Of a stretch of 64,000 bases of DNA, positions 8,933 to 18,150 are shown in pieces. The notes beneath the pieces are model-generated. The model saw only the letters and a program-made list of their open reading frames with translations. It was not told where the DNA came from and searched no databases. Every line of letters begins with the position of its first letter. The stretch's first letter is position 1. This DNA is from Amycolatopsis mongoliensis. Its GTDB lineage: Bacteria > Actinomycetota > Actinomycetes > Mycobacteriales > Pseudonocardiaceae. Location of the stretch: assembly GCF_030285665.1 (NCBI RefSeq), contig NZ_CP127295.1, positions 682,001-746,000 on the forward strand. Direction: 5' to 3'. A program made the position numbers and the translations under genes.

Positions 8933-9244
8933 TCAGTCCCCGCCGGTGGCGTCCAGCAGCTGGTGCAGCGCCTTGGTGTAGCTCTCGAACGCCGCGCGCC
9001 CGGCCGCGGTCAGCCGGACCAGCGTGACCGGCGTGCGGTGCTCGTAGGCCTTGGTGATCTCGACGTACTCGGCGTCCTCGAGCTTGCGCAGGTGCGTCGA
9101 GAGGTTGCCGGCGGTCATGTCCAGCAACTGCTGCAGGCGCGGGAAGGTGATCTGGTCGCCGGCCTGCAGCCCGGCGAGCGCGACCGTGACCCGCAGCCGC
9201 GCCTGGGCGTGGATGACCGGGTCGAGCTGCGGCAGGTCGCTCAT
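8933..9244 (-). CDS. Small winged-helix DNA-binding protein
   Basis: A 103-residue protein built almost wholly of one winged helix. The helix LQQLLDMTAGNLSTHLRKLE is the recognition region, followed by the wing EITKAYEHRTPVTLVRLT, as in the MarR/ArsR-like 'winged helix DNA-binding' family. No metal-binding Cys motif is visible. Its start ATG overlaps the stop of the membrane protein gene (9241-9243), and its stop lies next to dinB. Being downstream of the exporter genes, it may bind the palindromes at 11578-11619. That is inference. Confidence 0.85.
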   Translation of the reverse strand: MSDLPQLDPVIHAQARLRVTVALAGLQAGDQITFPRLQQLLDMTAGNLSTHLRKLEDAEYVEITKAYEHRTPVTLVRLTAAGRAAFESYTKALHQLLDATGGD

Positions 9245-9861
9245 CGGCGCCCGGACTTCTCGCGCACGAAGTAGACGATCGCGCCCAGCAGGAACCCGCC
9301 CCCGCCGCAGATCGCCAGCACCAGGAAGTTGGCCGGGAACCCGACCAGCACGCTGAGCCCGGCGGAGACGATCATCCACGCGCCGAGGCCGTACATCAGC
9401 TTGTCCTGCCAGAGCATGCCGCCGGCGAGGTACAGCACGCCGGTCAGCAGCAGCCAGGTGCCCGACCAAAGCAGGGACACCTGATCGGAGGACAGCGAGC
9501 CGAACTGCGTGATCCGGATGTCGATCACGGTCAGCCCGATGGCGGAAAGCGCCCAGCTGTAGCCGTACATCGCGCCGACCGTCTTGGACGGGCCGCGGAT
9601 CCCCCGCCCGGCCCGGGCGCTCACGTAGCCGGTGTAGGTGATCGCGAAGACGAACAGCACCGCCACGACCACGCCACCGACCCAGCCCGGGATGCTCTCG
9701 GTCCGCGTCGCGAAGTAGGTGAAGCCCCACCCGAGCAGCCAGGCGAGGGCCCACGCGGCGAGCATCCGCGCGGGGCCCCCGCCCAGCTCCCGGCGGTTGC
9801 GCCGGTTCTGCTGGGCGATCAGGTTCAGCGACTCCTCCGCCGACATCGGCTCGTCGTCCAC
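9241..9861 (-). CDS. Integral membrane protein of unknown function
   Basis: About 206 residues with five to six hydrophobic helices, including MLAAWALAWLLGWGFTYF, GGVVVAVLFVFAITYTG, LLWSGTWLLLTGVLYL and FLVLAICGGGGFLLGAIVYF. The start is set at GTG 9861 because an AAGGGCG site sits 6-7 bases before it. ATG 9846 and an upstream ATG at 9918 are alternatives. It ends in a 4-base overlap with the winged-helix regulator, a common pair in actinobacteria where the regulator controls the membrane protein. Function not recognised. Confidence 0.75.
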   Translation of the reverse strand: MDDEPMSAEESLNLIAQQNRRNRRELGGGPARMLAAWALAWLLGWGFTYFATRTESIPGWVGGVVVAVLFVFAITYTGYVSARAGRGIRGPSKTVGAMYGYSWALSAIGLTVIDIRITQFGSLSSDQVSLLWSGTWLLLTGVLYLAGGMLWQDKLMYGLGAWMIVSAGLSVLVGFPANFLVLAICGGGGFLLGAIVYFVREKSGRR

Positions 9862-9918
9862 CTGTACCGCCCTTCGCCCGCGCAGACCCCTCAGTACTGC
9901 ACGGAAGTTAACACGCAT

Positions 9919-10650
9919 TCACAGCCTGGCCGTGTCCAGCCGGAACCGGCGCACCACGACCAGCGCGGGCACGACCAGCCAGCCCGCGAGCACGAGCACC
10001 GCGAACCCCATCCCGCCGGTGTGGGCCAGGGGTTCGAGGCCGAGCCGGCCGAGCCAGTACGTCGGGAAGAAGTGCGCCAGCGTCGCCATCCAATCCGGGA
10101 GGACGTAGAGCGGGATCCACAGGCCGCCGAGCATGCCGAGCGGCATCATGAGGGCGCCGGTCACCGCGCCGACCGTGTCGCCCTTGCCGAACAGGCCGAT
10201 CGCCAGGCCCAGCACGGCGAACGGCAGCACGCCGGCCCACAGCGACACGAGCACGAGCCCCCACTGCGCGGCGGTCATGTGCACGCCCATCGCCAGGCCC
10301 GCGAGGAACACGACCACGAGCACCGGCAGCGCCACGGCCATCGCGGAGATGACCTTGACGACCAGGTAGCCGGAGCCGCGCATCGGGGTCAGCCGCAGCT
10401 GCCGCTGCCAGCCGTCGGTGCGTTCCTGCGCCACGCGGGTGCCGGTGAACAGGGCACCGCCGCTGGCGCCGTAGGCGGCGAGGTTGATCATGGTCTGCAC
10501 GTCGGCGGGCAGGCCGTTCGGCGCGATGAGCTTGCCGAAGATCGACCCGAACAGCACGAACATCGCCACCGGCATGCCGATGGTGAAGATCGTGAACTGC
10601 GGGCTCCGGACGATGCGCTTGATCTCCAGGCTCAGGTAGGTGGTGTTCAC
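9919..10650 (-). CDS. ABC-2 type exporter permease
   Basis: The 243-residue membrane half of an ABC exporter. It starts at GTG 10648-10650, overlapping the ATPase stop (GTGA). Hydrophobic segments include FTIFTIGMPVAMFVLFGSIF, VALPVLVVVFLAGLAMGV and FAVLVLAGWLVVPALVVV. The LRLTPMRGSGYLVVKV loop is typical of ABC-2 drug and lipid exporters. The substrate is unknown. Confidence 0.9.
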   Translation of the reverse strand: MNTTYLSLEIKRIVRSPQFTIFTIGMPVAMFVLFGSIFGKLIAPNGLPADVQTMINLAAYGASGGALFTGTRVAQERTDGWQRQLRLTPMRGSGYLVVKVISAMAVALPVLVVVFLAGLAMGVHMTAAQWGLVLVSLWAGVLPFAVLGLAIGLFGKGDTVGAVTGALMMPLGMLGGLWIPLYVLPDWMATLAHFFPTYWLGRLGLEPLAHTGGMGFAVLVLAGWLVVPALVVVRRFRLDTARL

Positions 10651-11555
10651 GCGGCCACCCCTTCGGTCTCGTCGGCGGTGAGCGCCAGGAAGGCCTCTTC
10701 CAGGCCCAGCGCGGTGATTTCGATGTCGGCGGCCTGCGGGTACTTCGCCAGCAGCGCGCGGATGGCGGCGTCGGAGTCGGCGCAGGCCAGCTCGGCGCGC
10801 CCGGCGCGCAGCTGCACGGTCGTGACGCCCGGCAGGTCCGCCAGGTCGCTTTCGCCGGCGCCCGGCACGACGGCCTTGAGCACCCGCCCGGACACCGCGG
10901 CGCGGACCTCGGCGACCGGGCCGTCGGCGACGACGGTGCCGTGGCGCATCAGCACCACGCGGTCGGCGTAGTCCTCGGCCTCGGCGAGGTAGTGCGTCGC
11001 GAACAGCACGGTCCGGCCGGTGGCGGCGAACTCGCGGATGGACGCCCAGAACGCGCGCCTGCCGTCGACGTCCATCGCGGCGGTGGGCTCGTCGAGCACC
11101 AGCAGCCGCGGGTCGCCGGCCAGCGCGAGCGCGAACCGGACGCGCTGCCGCTCGCCGCCGGAGAGCTTGCCGCAGCGGCGCTTCACGAGGTTCTGCAGGC
11201 CCGCCCGCGCGATCACCTCGCTCGCGGGCAGCGGCTTGGCGTGCGTCGAGACGATCAGGCCGACGATCTCGCCGACGGTGACGTCCGGCAGCAGCGCACC
11301 GTTCTGCATCATGGCGCCGACGAGGCCGTGGTCGACGGCCTCGCGTGGACTGCCCCCGGCGACGGTGACCTCCCCCGCGTCCGGCTTGGTCAGCCCGAGC
11401 AGCATGTCGACGGTGGTCGACTTGCCCGCGCCGTTCGGCCCGAGCAGCGCGACGACCTGCCCCTGCGCGACCTCGACGGAAACGCCGTCGACGGCGGTGA
11501 CCTGACCGAACCGTTTGGTCAGGCCGTGGAGCGCGAACGCCGGTCCCCCACCCAT
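10647..11555 (-). CDS. ABC exporter ATPase (drug-resistance/NatA type)
   Basis: 302 residues. Walker A is GPNGAGKST, the signature is KLSGGERQRV, Walker B is LLVLDEPTAAMD and the switch His lies in LFATHYLAEAEDYADR. An accessory C-terminal domain (from about residue 215) is like that of DrrA/CcmA exporters. The start ATG 11555 is chosen over an upstream in-frame ATG (11591) because GAAAGGAGAG precedes it. The promoter region carries two palindromic operators (11578-11619), so expression is probably repressed until an inducer is present. Confidence 0.93.
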   Translation of the reverse strand: MGGGPAFALHGLTKRFGQVTAVDGVSVEVAQGQVVALLGPNGAGKSTTVDMLLGLTKPDAGEVTVAGGSPREAVDHGLVGAMMQNGALLPDVTVGEIVGLIVSTHAKPLPASEVIARAGLQNLVKRRCGKLSGGERQRVRFALALAGDPRLLVLDEPTAAMDVDGRRAFWASIREFAATGRTVLFATHYLAEAEDYADRVVLMRHGTVVADGPVAEVRAAVSGRVLKAVVPGAGESDLADLPGVTTVQLRAGRAELACADSDAAIRALLAKYPQAADIEITALGLEEAFLALTADETEGVAA

Positions 11556-11577
11556 GACGCTCTCCTTTCGTTCGTGG

Positions 11578-11619
11578 ACTTTGCATCGCAAAGTCGCTAC
11601 CTACTTTGTAACACAAAGT
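11578..11619 (-). promoter_or_regulatory. Double palindromic operator overlapping the exporter promoter
   Basis: ACTTTGCATCGCAAAGT (11578-11594) and ACTTTGTAACACAAAGT (11603-11619) are near-perfect dyads 25 bases apart centre to centre. On the minus strand TTGAAT, a 17-nt gap and TACAAA form a plausible -35/-10 in which the distal palindrome covers the -10. This arrangement fits steric repression. The repressor is not identified; the 103-residue winged-helix protein at 8933 is a candidate. Confidence 0.65.
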
Positions 11620-11712
11620 CCACGCGAATTCAAAGCCCACGGTGCCGGAAAGCGCGAAAAACGAGGTGCCGGGCAGCGTGCCCGACACCCCGTTTCCCAG
11701 GGTTTGCGCAGG

Positions 11713-13186
11713 TCAGCCGGTGAACCGCCCGGCGACCAGGCCCTGCGTGGCACTCAAGTCGGCCTTCGCCGCGGCCGGCGCCGGGGGCGTCGGCTGGGGC
11801 AGCGGGGCGCACTCGACGTCAGCGGTGCGGCCCGGCTTGCGGGCCGGGAGCGCGCCCGTCGCCAGGTAGTCCGCGATCTTGGTGTCGACGCACGCGTTGC
11901 CGCGCGGGGTGATCGCGTGGCTCGTGCCGCCCGGCTCCGCGACCAGCGACGCGCCCGGGAAGCGGCTGCGGACCTCGAGGCTGCCCGGGAACGGCGTCGC
12001 CGCGTCCAGCGTCTCGTCGATCATCAGCACGCTCTTGACGCCGCTGCCGTCGATCTTGGTCAGCTTGCCCGCCTTCGCCGGCCAGTACCGGCACGGCGCG
12101 TTGAACCAGGCGTTCTGCCAGGTGAAGTACGGCGCCTTCGCGAACGTCTTCCAGTTGTCGATCTTCCACTGGTTCCAGCTCTGCGGCCACTGGACGTCGG
12201 AGCACTGCACGGCGAGGTAGACCGCGTAGCCGTTGTCGTCACCACGGCCGCCGAAGGCCTCGAACAGCGACTTCCGGTTCTGCCAGTCCCCCTGGTTGAC
12301 GAACCGCGAGAGCGCGTCGCCCAGCAGCGTCCACCGCAGCTGGTAGTACGACGCCTGCTGGATGACGTCGATGATCTCGGCCGATCACGCCGCCGGCGAG
12401 CCAGCCGAACCAGATGAGGATGTTCTTGTCGAACGCGACGTCCTGGTCGAGGTTGTCGCCGTACCAGACACCGCGCGGGTCGACCGTCGAGTCGAGCACC
12501 ATCCGGCGCACGTTCTGCGGGAACAGCGAGCCGTACACCTGGCCGAGGTAGGTGCCGTAGGAGTAGCCGTAGAAGTTCAGCTGCTTCTGGCCGAGCGCCT
12601 GGCGGATGGAGTCCACGTCCTTGACCGTGTCGGTCGTCTTCATGTTCTCCAGCAGGGCCTTCGAGTTGTTCTTCGCGCACGCTTCGGCGTAGCCCTTGGC
12701 GCGGTCGAGCCAGGTCCGCTCGAGCTGCGGCGTGAACGGCACGTACTGGGGCCGGTCGTAGTCCACGTAATTCGGGTCGCAGCTCAGCGCGGGCTTGCTC
12801 GCGCCGACGCCGCGCGGGTCGAAGCCGATCCAGTCGTAGGCGTCACCGGCGTGGTTGGGCACGCGCGGGCCGCGGGTGGCCAGCAGCAGGCCGGAGCCGC
12901 CGGGGCCGCCCGGGTTGGTCAGCATGACGCCCTGGTACTGCGCGTCCGCGACCTTGTGCTTGACGCGGCTGACGGCGAGCTGGACCTGCTCGCCGTGGGG
13001 CTTCGAGTAGTCGAGCGGCACCCCCAGGTACCCGCAGTCGGCACCGGCGGCGACGAGCGTGGGATCGGTACACGGCCCCCAGGTGATCGTCCCGCCGGCC
13101 GGCGCGGGCGCCGCGGACGCGGCCGGCACGGCCACGAGCGCGGACGCCACCGCGGCGACGACCGTGGCGAAAACGGCACGTCTCAC
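11713..13186 (-). pseudogene. Broken secreted tripeptidyl aminopeptidase (alpha/beta hydrolase)
   Basis: It begins at GTG 13184-13186 after AAAGGGAG, with a signal peptide. The N-terminal part reads LTNPGGPGGSG (oxyanion loop), DWIGFDPRGVG and FYGYSYGTYLGQVY (nucleophile Ser) up to IWFGWLAGG near 12390. The reading then has to shift one frame to continue as EIIDVIQQASYYQ and finally VLMIDETLDAATPF and GTSHAITPRG, which supply the catalytic Asp and His. From family memory about 30-40 residues between FGWLA and GGVIG are missing as well. A deletion that is not a multiple of three therefore explains the break, and the enzyme is probably inactive. Confidence 0.8.
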
Positions 13187-13378
13187 TGTTTCTCCCTTTC
13201 AGCTTCGGCTTCGAGCGCCCTAGCCCCGCGCCGGGCCCTTGAGGACGGCAAACGGCTGCGTGGCCGCGAATGCCCTACGAAAGGTGGAAATCGGATGCGC
13301 CGGCCGCCGGCACGGCGGTGCAGGACTCAGCCGAGGCCGAACCGTCCGGAGTGGACGGTCCGGCCGCCCCACGGCCGA

Positions 13379-13756
13379 TCAGGCGTGCCGCTGGACGAAG
13401 GCCTCGATCAGCTGCTGCCGCTCGGCCGAGGTCGCCCGCTCGAGCTCGACCGTGTCGCCGTCGATCGTCATCTTGATCTTGTGGCGGCCCGCCTGCCGGC
13501 CCAGCCACTCGCGCAGCGTCTCGACCAGGCCGGGGAACACGCCGCCGGCCGCGCTGAACGCCACCATCAGCGAGCCCACCGTCACCGGGTCGGCCGCCTT
13601 CGCGCCCGCCGGGACCTCGCCGGGCACCGGACGCAGGTCGACGTCGAGCTCGGTCAGCTCGGCGCGCAGCCGGCGGGCGAGCCGGTCGAGCTCCTCGGCG
13701 TCGGCGTCCACCGCTTCGATGCGCAGCAGCGCCCGCCGCGTGTCCGGTTCGGTCAT
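13379..13756 (-). CDS. EACC1-like effector-associated protein
   Basis: 125 residues. The pattern is a charged beta-alpha N-terminus, then a small-residue hydrophobic helix (VTVGSLMVAFSAAGGVFPGL), ETLREWLGRQ and a terminal beta hairpin HKIKMTIDGDTVELE. This matches my memory of effector-associated constant component 1, a small adaptor found beside peptidase, TIR and kinase effectors in actinobacterial conflict systems. No such effector is adjacent here: the neighbours are the broken peptidase and the aminotransferase fusion. ATG 13763-13765 is an alternative start that adds three residues. Expression may depend on read-through from 13810. Confidence 0.6.
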   Translation of the reverse strand: MTEPDTRRALLRIEAVDADAEELDRLARRLRAELTELDVDLRPVPGEVPAGAKAADPVTVGSLMVAFSAAGGVFPGLVETLREWLGRQAGRHKIKMTIDGDTVELERATSAERQQLIEAFVQRHA

Positions 13757-13809
13757 GCGCGCCATGGTGCGCGCCGGACCGACCACGGGCAAGGTCCGTT
13801 CGGGCACCG

Positions 13810-15528
13810 TCAGGCGCGGACCTCGTTGAGGTAGTTGTAGATCGTGTAGCGCGTGACGTCGAGGCGCCCGGCCAGGTGGTCGACCGCGTCCTTGATGAGG
13901 AAATAACCGGCTTCGTCCAGCTCCCGGACCACGGCCGCCTTGTGCCGCTTCTTCATCAGGTCCACCGGGATCCCGGCCTTGGCCACCGCGCGGTCGACGA
14001 GGAACCGTTGCAGGCTGTCGACGTCCGGTGGGAAAGTCTCCGGCTCCCCGTTTCCGCCCGCCGAAGCCGACGCGTCGACGCTGTTGACGCACAGGCAGCC
14101 GACCGCGACCCCGTCGGCGTCGCGCAGGAACAACGTGGACGAGCGGATCGCGCGGCCGTCCGGGCCGTGCGTGCGGTAGTTCGTCAGGTCCTGCGTCGTG
14201 CCGCGGCGGACCAGGCCGAGCAGCAGGTCGGTCATCGGGCCGCCGACGCTGCGGCCGGTCAGGTCGCCCGCGATGGCGACGATCGAGTCCGGCAGCCGGC
14301 TCAGGTCGTGCAGCAGCACCTCGTTGCCCGGCCCGAGCATCGCCGCGAGCCCCGGGATCGCCGGCACCAGCGCGGTCAGCACCTCGTGCGTCGTCGCGCC
14401 CGCGGCCGGGACGACCAGCGGTTCCCGCGGCTTGGTCAGCGTCTCCAGCGCTTCGCGGAGCAGGTCCGCGGCCGCCGCGGGCGTCGACGCGTGCGGCGAC
14501 AACCGGACGTGCTCGGGCCGCACGGTCGCCGCGATCCCGGCTGTAGCCAGTGCCGCGCCGACCTGCTCGGCCGGGTGGCCGGGCAGTGTGAACGCGAGGA
14601 TGCCCGCGCGCCGCTCGGTGGCCGAGACGACCTCGGCGCCGCAGGACGCCAGCACCTCTTCGAAGGACGCGATCCGCTCGGCGATCCGCGCCGCGATGGC
14701 GCCGACCCCGGCGTCCTCGACCAGTTCGAGGGCCTCGGCGAACGCGCCGGACGTGATCGGGCTGAGGTTCGAGATCGACCAGGCCTGCGCGGTGACGTCC
14801 GGCGGGTGGATCTCGTCGTCGAACAGCCCCGGGTCGCGCGCGCCGGTCCAGCCCGAGAACACCGGGTCCATCCGGGCCAAGGCACGGTCGGACAGCACCG
14901 CGAAGCCGGTCCCCCAGCCCGCGCGCAGCCACTTCTGGCCGCCGACGACCAGGACGTCGGCGACCTCCCACGGCGCTTCGACCACGCCGAAGCCCTGGAT
15001 CCCGTCGACGACGAGCAGCCGGTCGCCGACGACGTCCCGCAGCGCCGCGAGGTCGGCGCGGAAGCCGGTGCGGAAGTCGACGGCGCTGACGCTGACCGTC
15101 GTGATCTCCGGTGTCAACGCTTCGGCGACGCGCTCAGGAGTCACGTAACCGCCGGTCAGGCGCCGGACGCGAAGCCGTCCGGCCTGTTCGGCGCGCGCCC
15201 ACGGGTAGGTGTTGGCGGGGAACTCCGCCGCCGACACCAGCACCTCGCCGGCGCTGTGGAACGCGGCCTGGAACAACCCGAGGCTCGTGTTGGGCAGCAG
15301 CACGGTGTGGTCGGTGTCCGAGCCGGACAGCCGCGCGGCGGCGGCCTTGGCCCGGACCTCCTGCCGCATCAATTCGTCCACAGTGGACGGTCCGGCCGTG
15401 GTTGCCTGGTCGAGCAGCGCGGCCGTCGTGTCGAGCACCGCGTGCGAGGGCGGGCCGAACCGGGCGAAGTCGAGGTAGCCGGCGGGCTCGTCGAACTGGA
15501 GCAGGTACCGGGGCGAAATCCGCGTCAC
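13810..15528 (-). CDS. Class V aminotransferase fused to YheO-like PAS and DauR-type HTH
   Basis: A 572-residue two-part protein. Residues 1 to about 365 are a fold-type I PLP enzyme of the class V aminotransferase/cysteine desulfurase group, with TVLLPNTSLGLF, LVVDGIQGFG and the PLP lysine in VVGGQKWLRAGWG. From about 370, EVLTALVPAIPGL and EVLLHDLSRLPDSIVAIAG match the YheO-like PAS sensor, and the last 50 residues (KRHKAAVVRELDEAG, DVTRYTIYNYLNEV) match the DauR-type helix-turn-helix. GTG 15526-15528 overlaps the ATPase stop, so it closes the amino-acid importer operon. It may sense or convert the imported amino acid and regulate the operon; this is inferred. Confidence 0.85.
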   Translation of the reverse strand: MTRISPRYLLQFDEPAGYLDFARFGPPSHAVLDTTAALLDQATTAGPSTVDELMRQEVRAKAAAARLSGSDTDHTVLLPNTSLGLFQAAFHSAGEVLVSAAEFPANTYPWARAEQAGRLRVRRLTGGYVTPERVAEALTPEITTVSVSAVDFRTGFRADLAALRDVVGDRLLVVDGIQGFGVVEAPWEVADVLVVGGQKWLRAGWGTGFAVLSDRALARMDPVFSGWTGARDPGLFDDEIHPPDVTAQAWSISNLSPITSGAFAEALELVEDAGVGAIAARIAERIASFEEVLASCGAEVVSATERRAGILAFTLPGHPAEQVGAALATAGIAATVRPEHVRLSPHASTPAAAADLLREALETLTKPREPLVVPAAGATTHEVLTALVPAIPGLAAMLGPGNEVLLHDLSRLPDSIVAIAGDLTGRSVGGPMTDLLLGLVRRGTTQDLTNYRTHGPDGRAIRSSTLFLRDADGVAVGCLCVNSVDASASAGGNGEPETFPPDVDSLQRFLVDRAVAKAGIPVDLMKKRHKAAVVRELDEAGYFLIKDAVDHLAGRLDVTRYTIYNYLNEVRA

Positions 15529-16298
15529 GCGAGGATCCTCGCCAGGAACTGCCGGGTGCGTTCGTGCTTCGGCGCGCTCAGCACCTCCGACGGCGGCCCG
15601 GTCTCGACGACGGCGCCGTCGGCCAGGAACACCACCTCGTCGGCGGCCTCCGCGGCGAAGCTCATCTCGTGCGTCACGACGACCATCGTCATCCCCTCCC
15701 CCGCCAACGTACTCATCACTTCGAGCACCTCCCCGACCAGCTCCGGGTCCAGCGCCGACGTCGGCTCGTCGAACAGCATCAGCTTCGGTTTCATCGCCAG
15801 CGACCGCGCGATCGCGACGCGCTGCTGCTGCCCACCGGACAGCTGCGCCGGGTAGGCGTCGGCGCGGTGCGCGAGCCCGACCCGGTCGAGCAGCTCGAGC
15901 CCCTGCTTCCGCGCGTCTTCGGGCTTCAAGCCGAGCACCCGGATCGGGCCCTCGACGACGTTCTCGAGAGCCGTCCGGTGCGCGAACAGGTTGAACCGCT
16001 GGAACACCATGCCGATGTCGCGCCGCTGCCGGGCGACCTCGTGTTCGCGCAGTTCGTAGAGCTTCCCGCCGCGCTGCCGGAAGCCGATCGGCTCGCCGTC
16101 GACCCAGATCTGGCCGGCGTCGATCGTCTCGAGGTGGTTGATGCAGCGCAGGAACGTGCTCTTCCCGGCGCCGGACGGCCCGAGCAGGCAGACGACCTGT
16201 CCCTTGTGGACCTCCAGGTCGATGCCACCGAGGACTTCGGTGTGGCCGTAGGACTTCCGGACGCCGACAGCGCGCAGCAGTGGCTCAGACACGGGCAC
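15525..16298 (-). CDS. Polar amino-acid ABC importer ATPase (GlnQ/HisP type)
   Basis: 257 residues. It has Walker A GPSGAGKST, a Q-loop in GMVFQRFNLFAHRTALENV, the signature LSGGQQQRV, Walker B LMLFDEPTSALDPE and the switch His in VVVTHEMSFA. All are diagnostic of the polar amino-acid family. It starts at GTG 16296-16298, overlapping the permease 3' end by 14 bases, and overlaps the aminotransferase fusion by 4, forming a four-gene operon with the genes at 13810, 16285 and 17165. Confidence 0.94.
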   Translation of the reverse strand: MPVSEPLLRAVGVRKSYGHTEVLGGIDLEVHKGQVVCLLGPSGAGKSTFLRCINHLETIDAGQIWVDGEPIGFRQRGGKLYELREHEVARQRRDIGMVFQRFNLFAHRTALENVVEGPIRVLGLKPEDARKQGLELLDRVGLAHRADAYPAQLSGGQQQRVAIARSLAMKPKLMLFDEPTSALDPELVGEVLEVMSTLAGEGMTMVVVTHEMSFAAEAADEVVFLADGAVVETGPPSEVLSAPKHERTRQFLARILA

Positions 16299-17178
16299 TC
16301 CTCACCAGCGGCACGCCGCGCAACGCCTTGCCCGCGCGAGCGAGCGGCCCGCGGTCGGCCTGCCCGAACGCGCGCTCCAGGTAGTGCTGGCCGACCCCGG
16401 CGACGGTCACCACGACCATGTACCAGACGGCCGCCGCCAGCAGCGTCTCCATCACCAGCAGGTTGTTCGACGAAATGTTGTTGGCCGCGTGGATCAGCTC
16501 GGTCACGCCGATCACCGACGCCATCGACGTCCCCTTGAGCATGTTGATGAAATCGTTGCCGGTCGGCGGGATGATCACGCGCATCGCCTGCGGCAGCACG
16601 ACCCGGCGCAGCGTCGCGGCCGGCGTCATGCCGATCGACTTCGCCGCTTCGGTCTGCCCGCTGTCGACGCTGTTCAGCCCGGCCCGGACGATCTCGGCCA
16701 TGTACGCGCTTTCGTTGAGCGCCAGGCCGAGGAACGCGGCGGTGAACGCGCTGATCAGCACGTTCGTCGGCGCGTCGACCAGGAACGGGATGTGGATCAC
16801 CGGGAAGACGAGCGCCAGGTTGTACCAGAGCAGGATCTGCAGCAGCACCGGCAGGCCGCGGAAGATCCAGATGTAGCCGGCGGCGAACCACCGGGCGACC
16901 GGGTTGGCGCTGCGGCGCAGCAGGGCGATCACGACCCCCAGCACGATCGCGACGGCCTGCGACAGCACCGCCAGCACGACGGTGTTGAGCAGGCCCGTCG
17001 CCATCACTTTGAAGAAGACGAAGTCCGGGACCTGGCGCCACTCGATCTGGGCGTTGCCGAGGGCGATGCCCAGCAGCACGAGCAGCGCGAGGATGACGAC
17101 GGCGGCGACCCAGCGGCCCCAGTGGCGCAGCCGGACGATCGGCAGCGGTTCAGTCGCCGCCACCTCACGATCCACCAT
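16285..17178 (-). CDS. Polar amino-acid ABC importer permease
   Basis: 297 residues with the start at ATG 17176-17178, inside the 3' end of the binding-protein gene (14-base overlap). A single hydrophobic N-terminal anchor is followed by the HisMQ-type core: GLLNTVVLAVLSQAVAIVLG, and the EAA loop seen as QTEAAKSIGMTPAATLRRVVLPQAMR, given here only as its pattern of EAA-x3-G. It probably works as a homodimer because only one permease gene is present. Confidence 0.93.
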   Translation of the reverse strand: MVDREVAATEPLPIVRLRHWGRWVAAVVILALLVLLGIALGNAQIEWRQVPDFVFFKVMATGLLNTVVLAVLSQAVAIVLGVVIALLRRSANPVARWFAAGYIWIFRGLPVLLQILLWYNLALVFPVIHIPFLVDAPTNVLISAFTAAFLGLALNESAYMAEIVRAGLNSVDSGQTEAAKSIGMTPAATLRRVVLPQAMRVIIPPTGNDFINMLKGTSMASVIGVTELIHAANNISSNNLLVMETLLAAAVWYMVVVTVAGVGQHYLERAFGQADRGPLARAGKALRGVPLVRSARV

Positions 17179-18115
17179 TGACCGCGGCCTCCTTGATCGC
17201 ACCCTGGTCGACGCCCCAGGCCTGCAGGATCTTGCCGTAGGTGCCGTCGGCGATGAGCGCCTGCAGGGCCTTCTGCACGGAGTCGCGCAGCGGCGTGTTC
17301 TGCTTGTTGACGCCGATGCCGTAGGGCCCGCCTTCGATCGGTTCACCCGGGACGACCTCGAAGAACTTGCCGTCGCCCGCGGTCCGCGAGATGTAGACGG
17401 CGCTGGGCAGGTCGTTGAGGATCGCCGCGACGCGGCCGGTGCGCAGCTGGTTCTGGTTCTGGTTGTCGCTGTCGGTCGCGGTGACGGTGAGCGCGGGCTT
17501 GCCTGCCTGCGTGCACTTGGTGCTCTGCGCTTCGGCGAACTTCTGGTGGCTGGTGCCCTGCACGACGGCGACGTTCTTGCCGCAGAGGGTGTCCGGGCCG
17601 GTGATGCCGTCCGGGTTGCCCTTGCGGATCATGATCGTGATGCCCGAGGTGAAGTAGTCGACGAAGTCGATCTGCGCCTGGCGGGCCTTGGTGTCGTTCA
17701 TACCGGCCATGGTCAGGTCGATGCGGCCGGACTGGAGGCTGGTGATGAGCGAGCCGAACGCCATGTCCTGGTGGGCGACGGTGACGCCGAGCTTGGCCGC
17801 GATCGCCTTGGCCAGGTCGACCTCGTAGCCGATCGGGGTCTTGCCGTCGGCGGCGTAGAAGTTGTTCGGCGCGGACTGCAGGTTCGACGCCAGGTGCAGC
17901 ACGCCCGCCTGCTTGACGTTCGTCGGCAAGGCGGCGTTGAGCTGGGCGTCCTTCTGCACGCCCTGGACGATCGCCGCGGTGTCCGGGATGCCGGACGCGG
18001 GGGCGCCGGCGGCCTGCGACGTCCCGCCCGCGCCGTCCGGGCCACCACCACAAGCCGTCACCAGCACGGCCAGGCTCGCGAGCAACACCGCCTGCGCGGC
18101 ACGGGAACGGGACAT
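17165..18115 (-). CDS. Amino-acid ABC importer substrate-binding lipoprotein
   Basis: 316 residues with lipobox VTACGGG. Family features include PIGYEVDLAKAIAAKLG, DLTMAGMNDTKARQ (the Asp that binds the alpha-amino group in this family), QGTSHQKFA and a C-terminal YGIGVNKQNTPLRDSVQKAL. First gene of the importer operon. A tandem 20-base-spaced repeat lies upstream (18151-18185), between it and the divergent oxidoreductase. Confidence 0.92.
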   Translation of the reverse strand: MSRSRAAQAVLLASLAVLVTACGGGPDGAGGTSQAAGAPASGIPDTAAIVQGVQKDAQLNAALPTNVKQAGVLHLASNLQSAPNNFYAADGKTPIGYEVDLAKAIAAKLGVTVAHQDMAFGSLITSLQSGRIDLTMAGMNDTKARQAQIDFVDYFTSGITIMIRKGNPDGITGPDTLCGKNVAVVQGTSHQKFAEAQSTKCTQAGKPALTVTATDSDNQNQNQLRTGRVAAILNDLPSAVYISRTAGDGKFFEVVPGEPIEGGPYGIGVNKQNTPLRDSVQKALQALIADGTYGKILQAWGVDQGAIKEAAVNGGS

Positions 18116-18150
18116 AACGGACCTCCACTGTTCGGCTGGCCGGAACGGTA

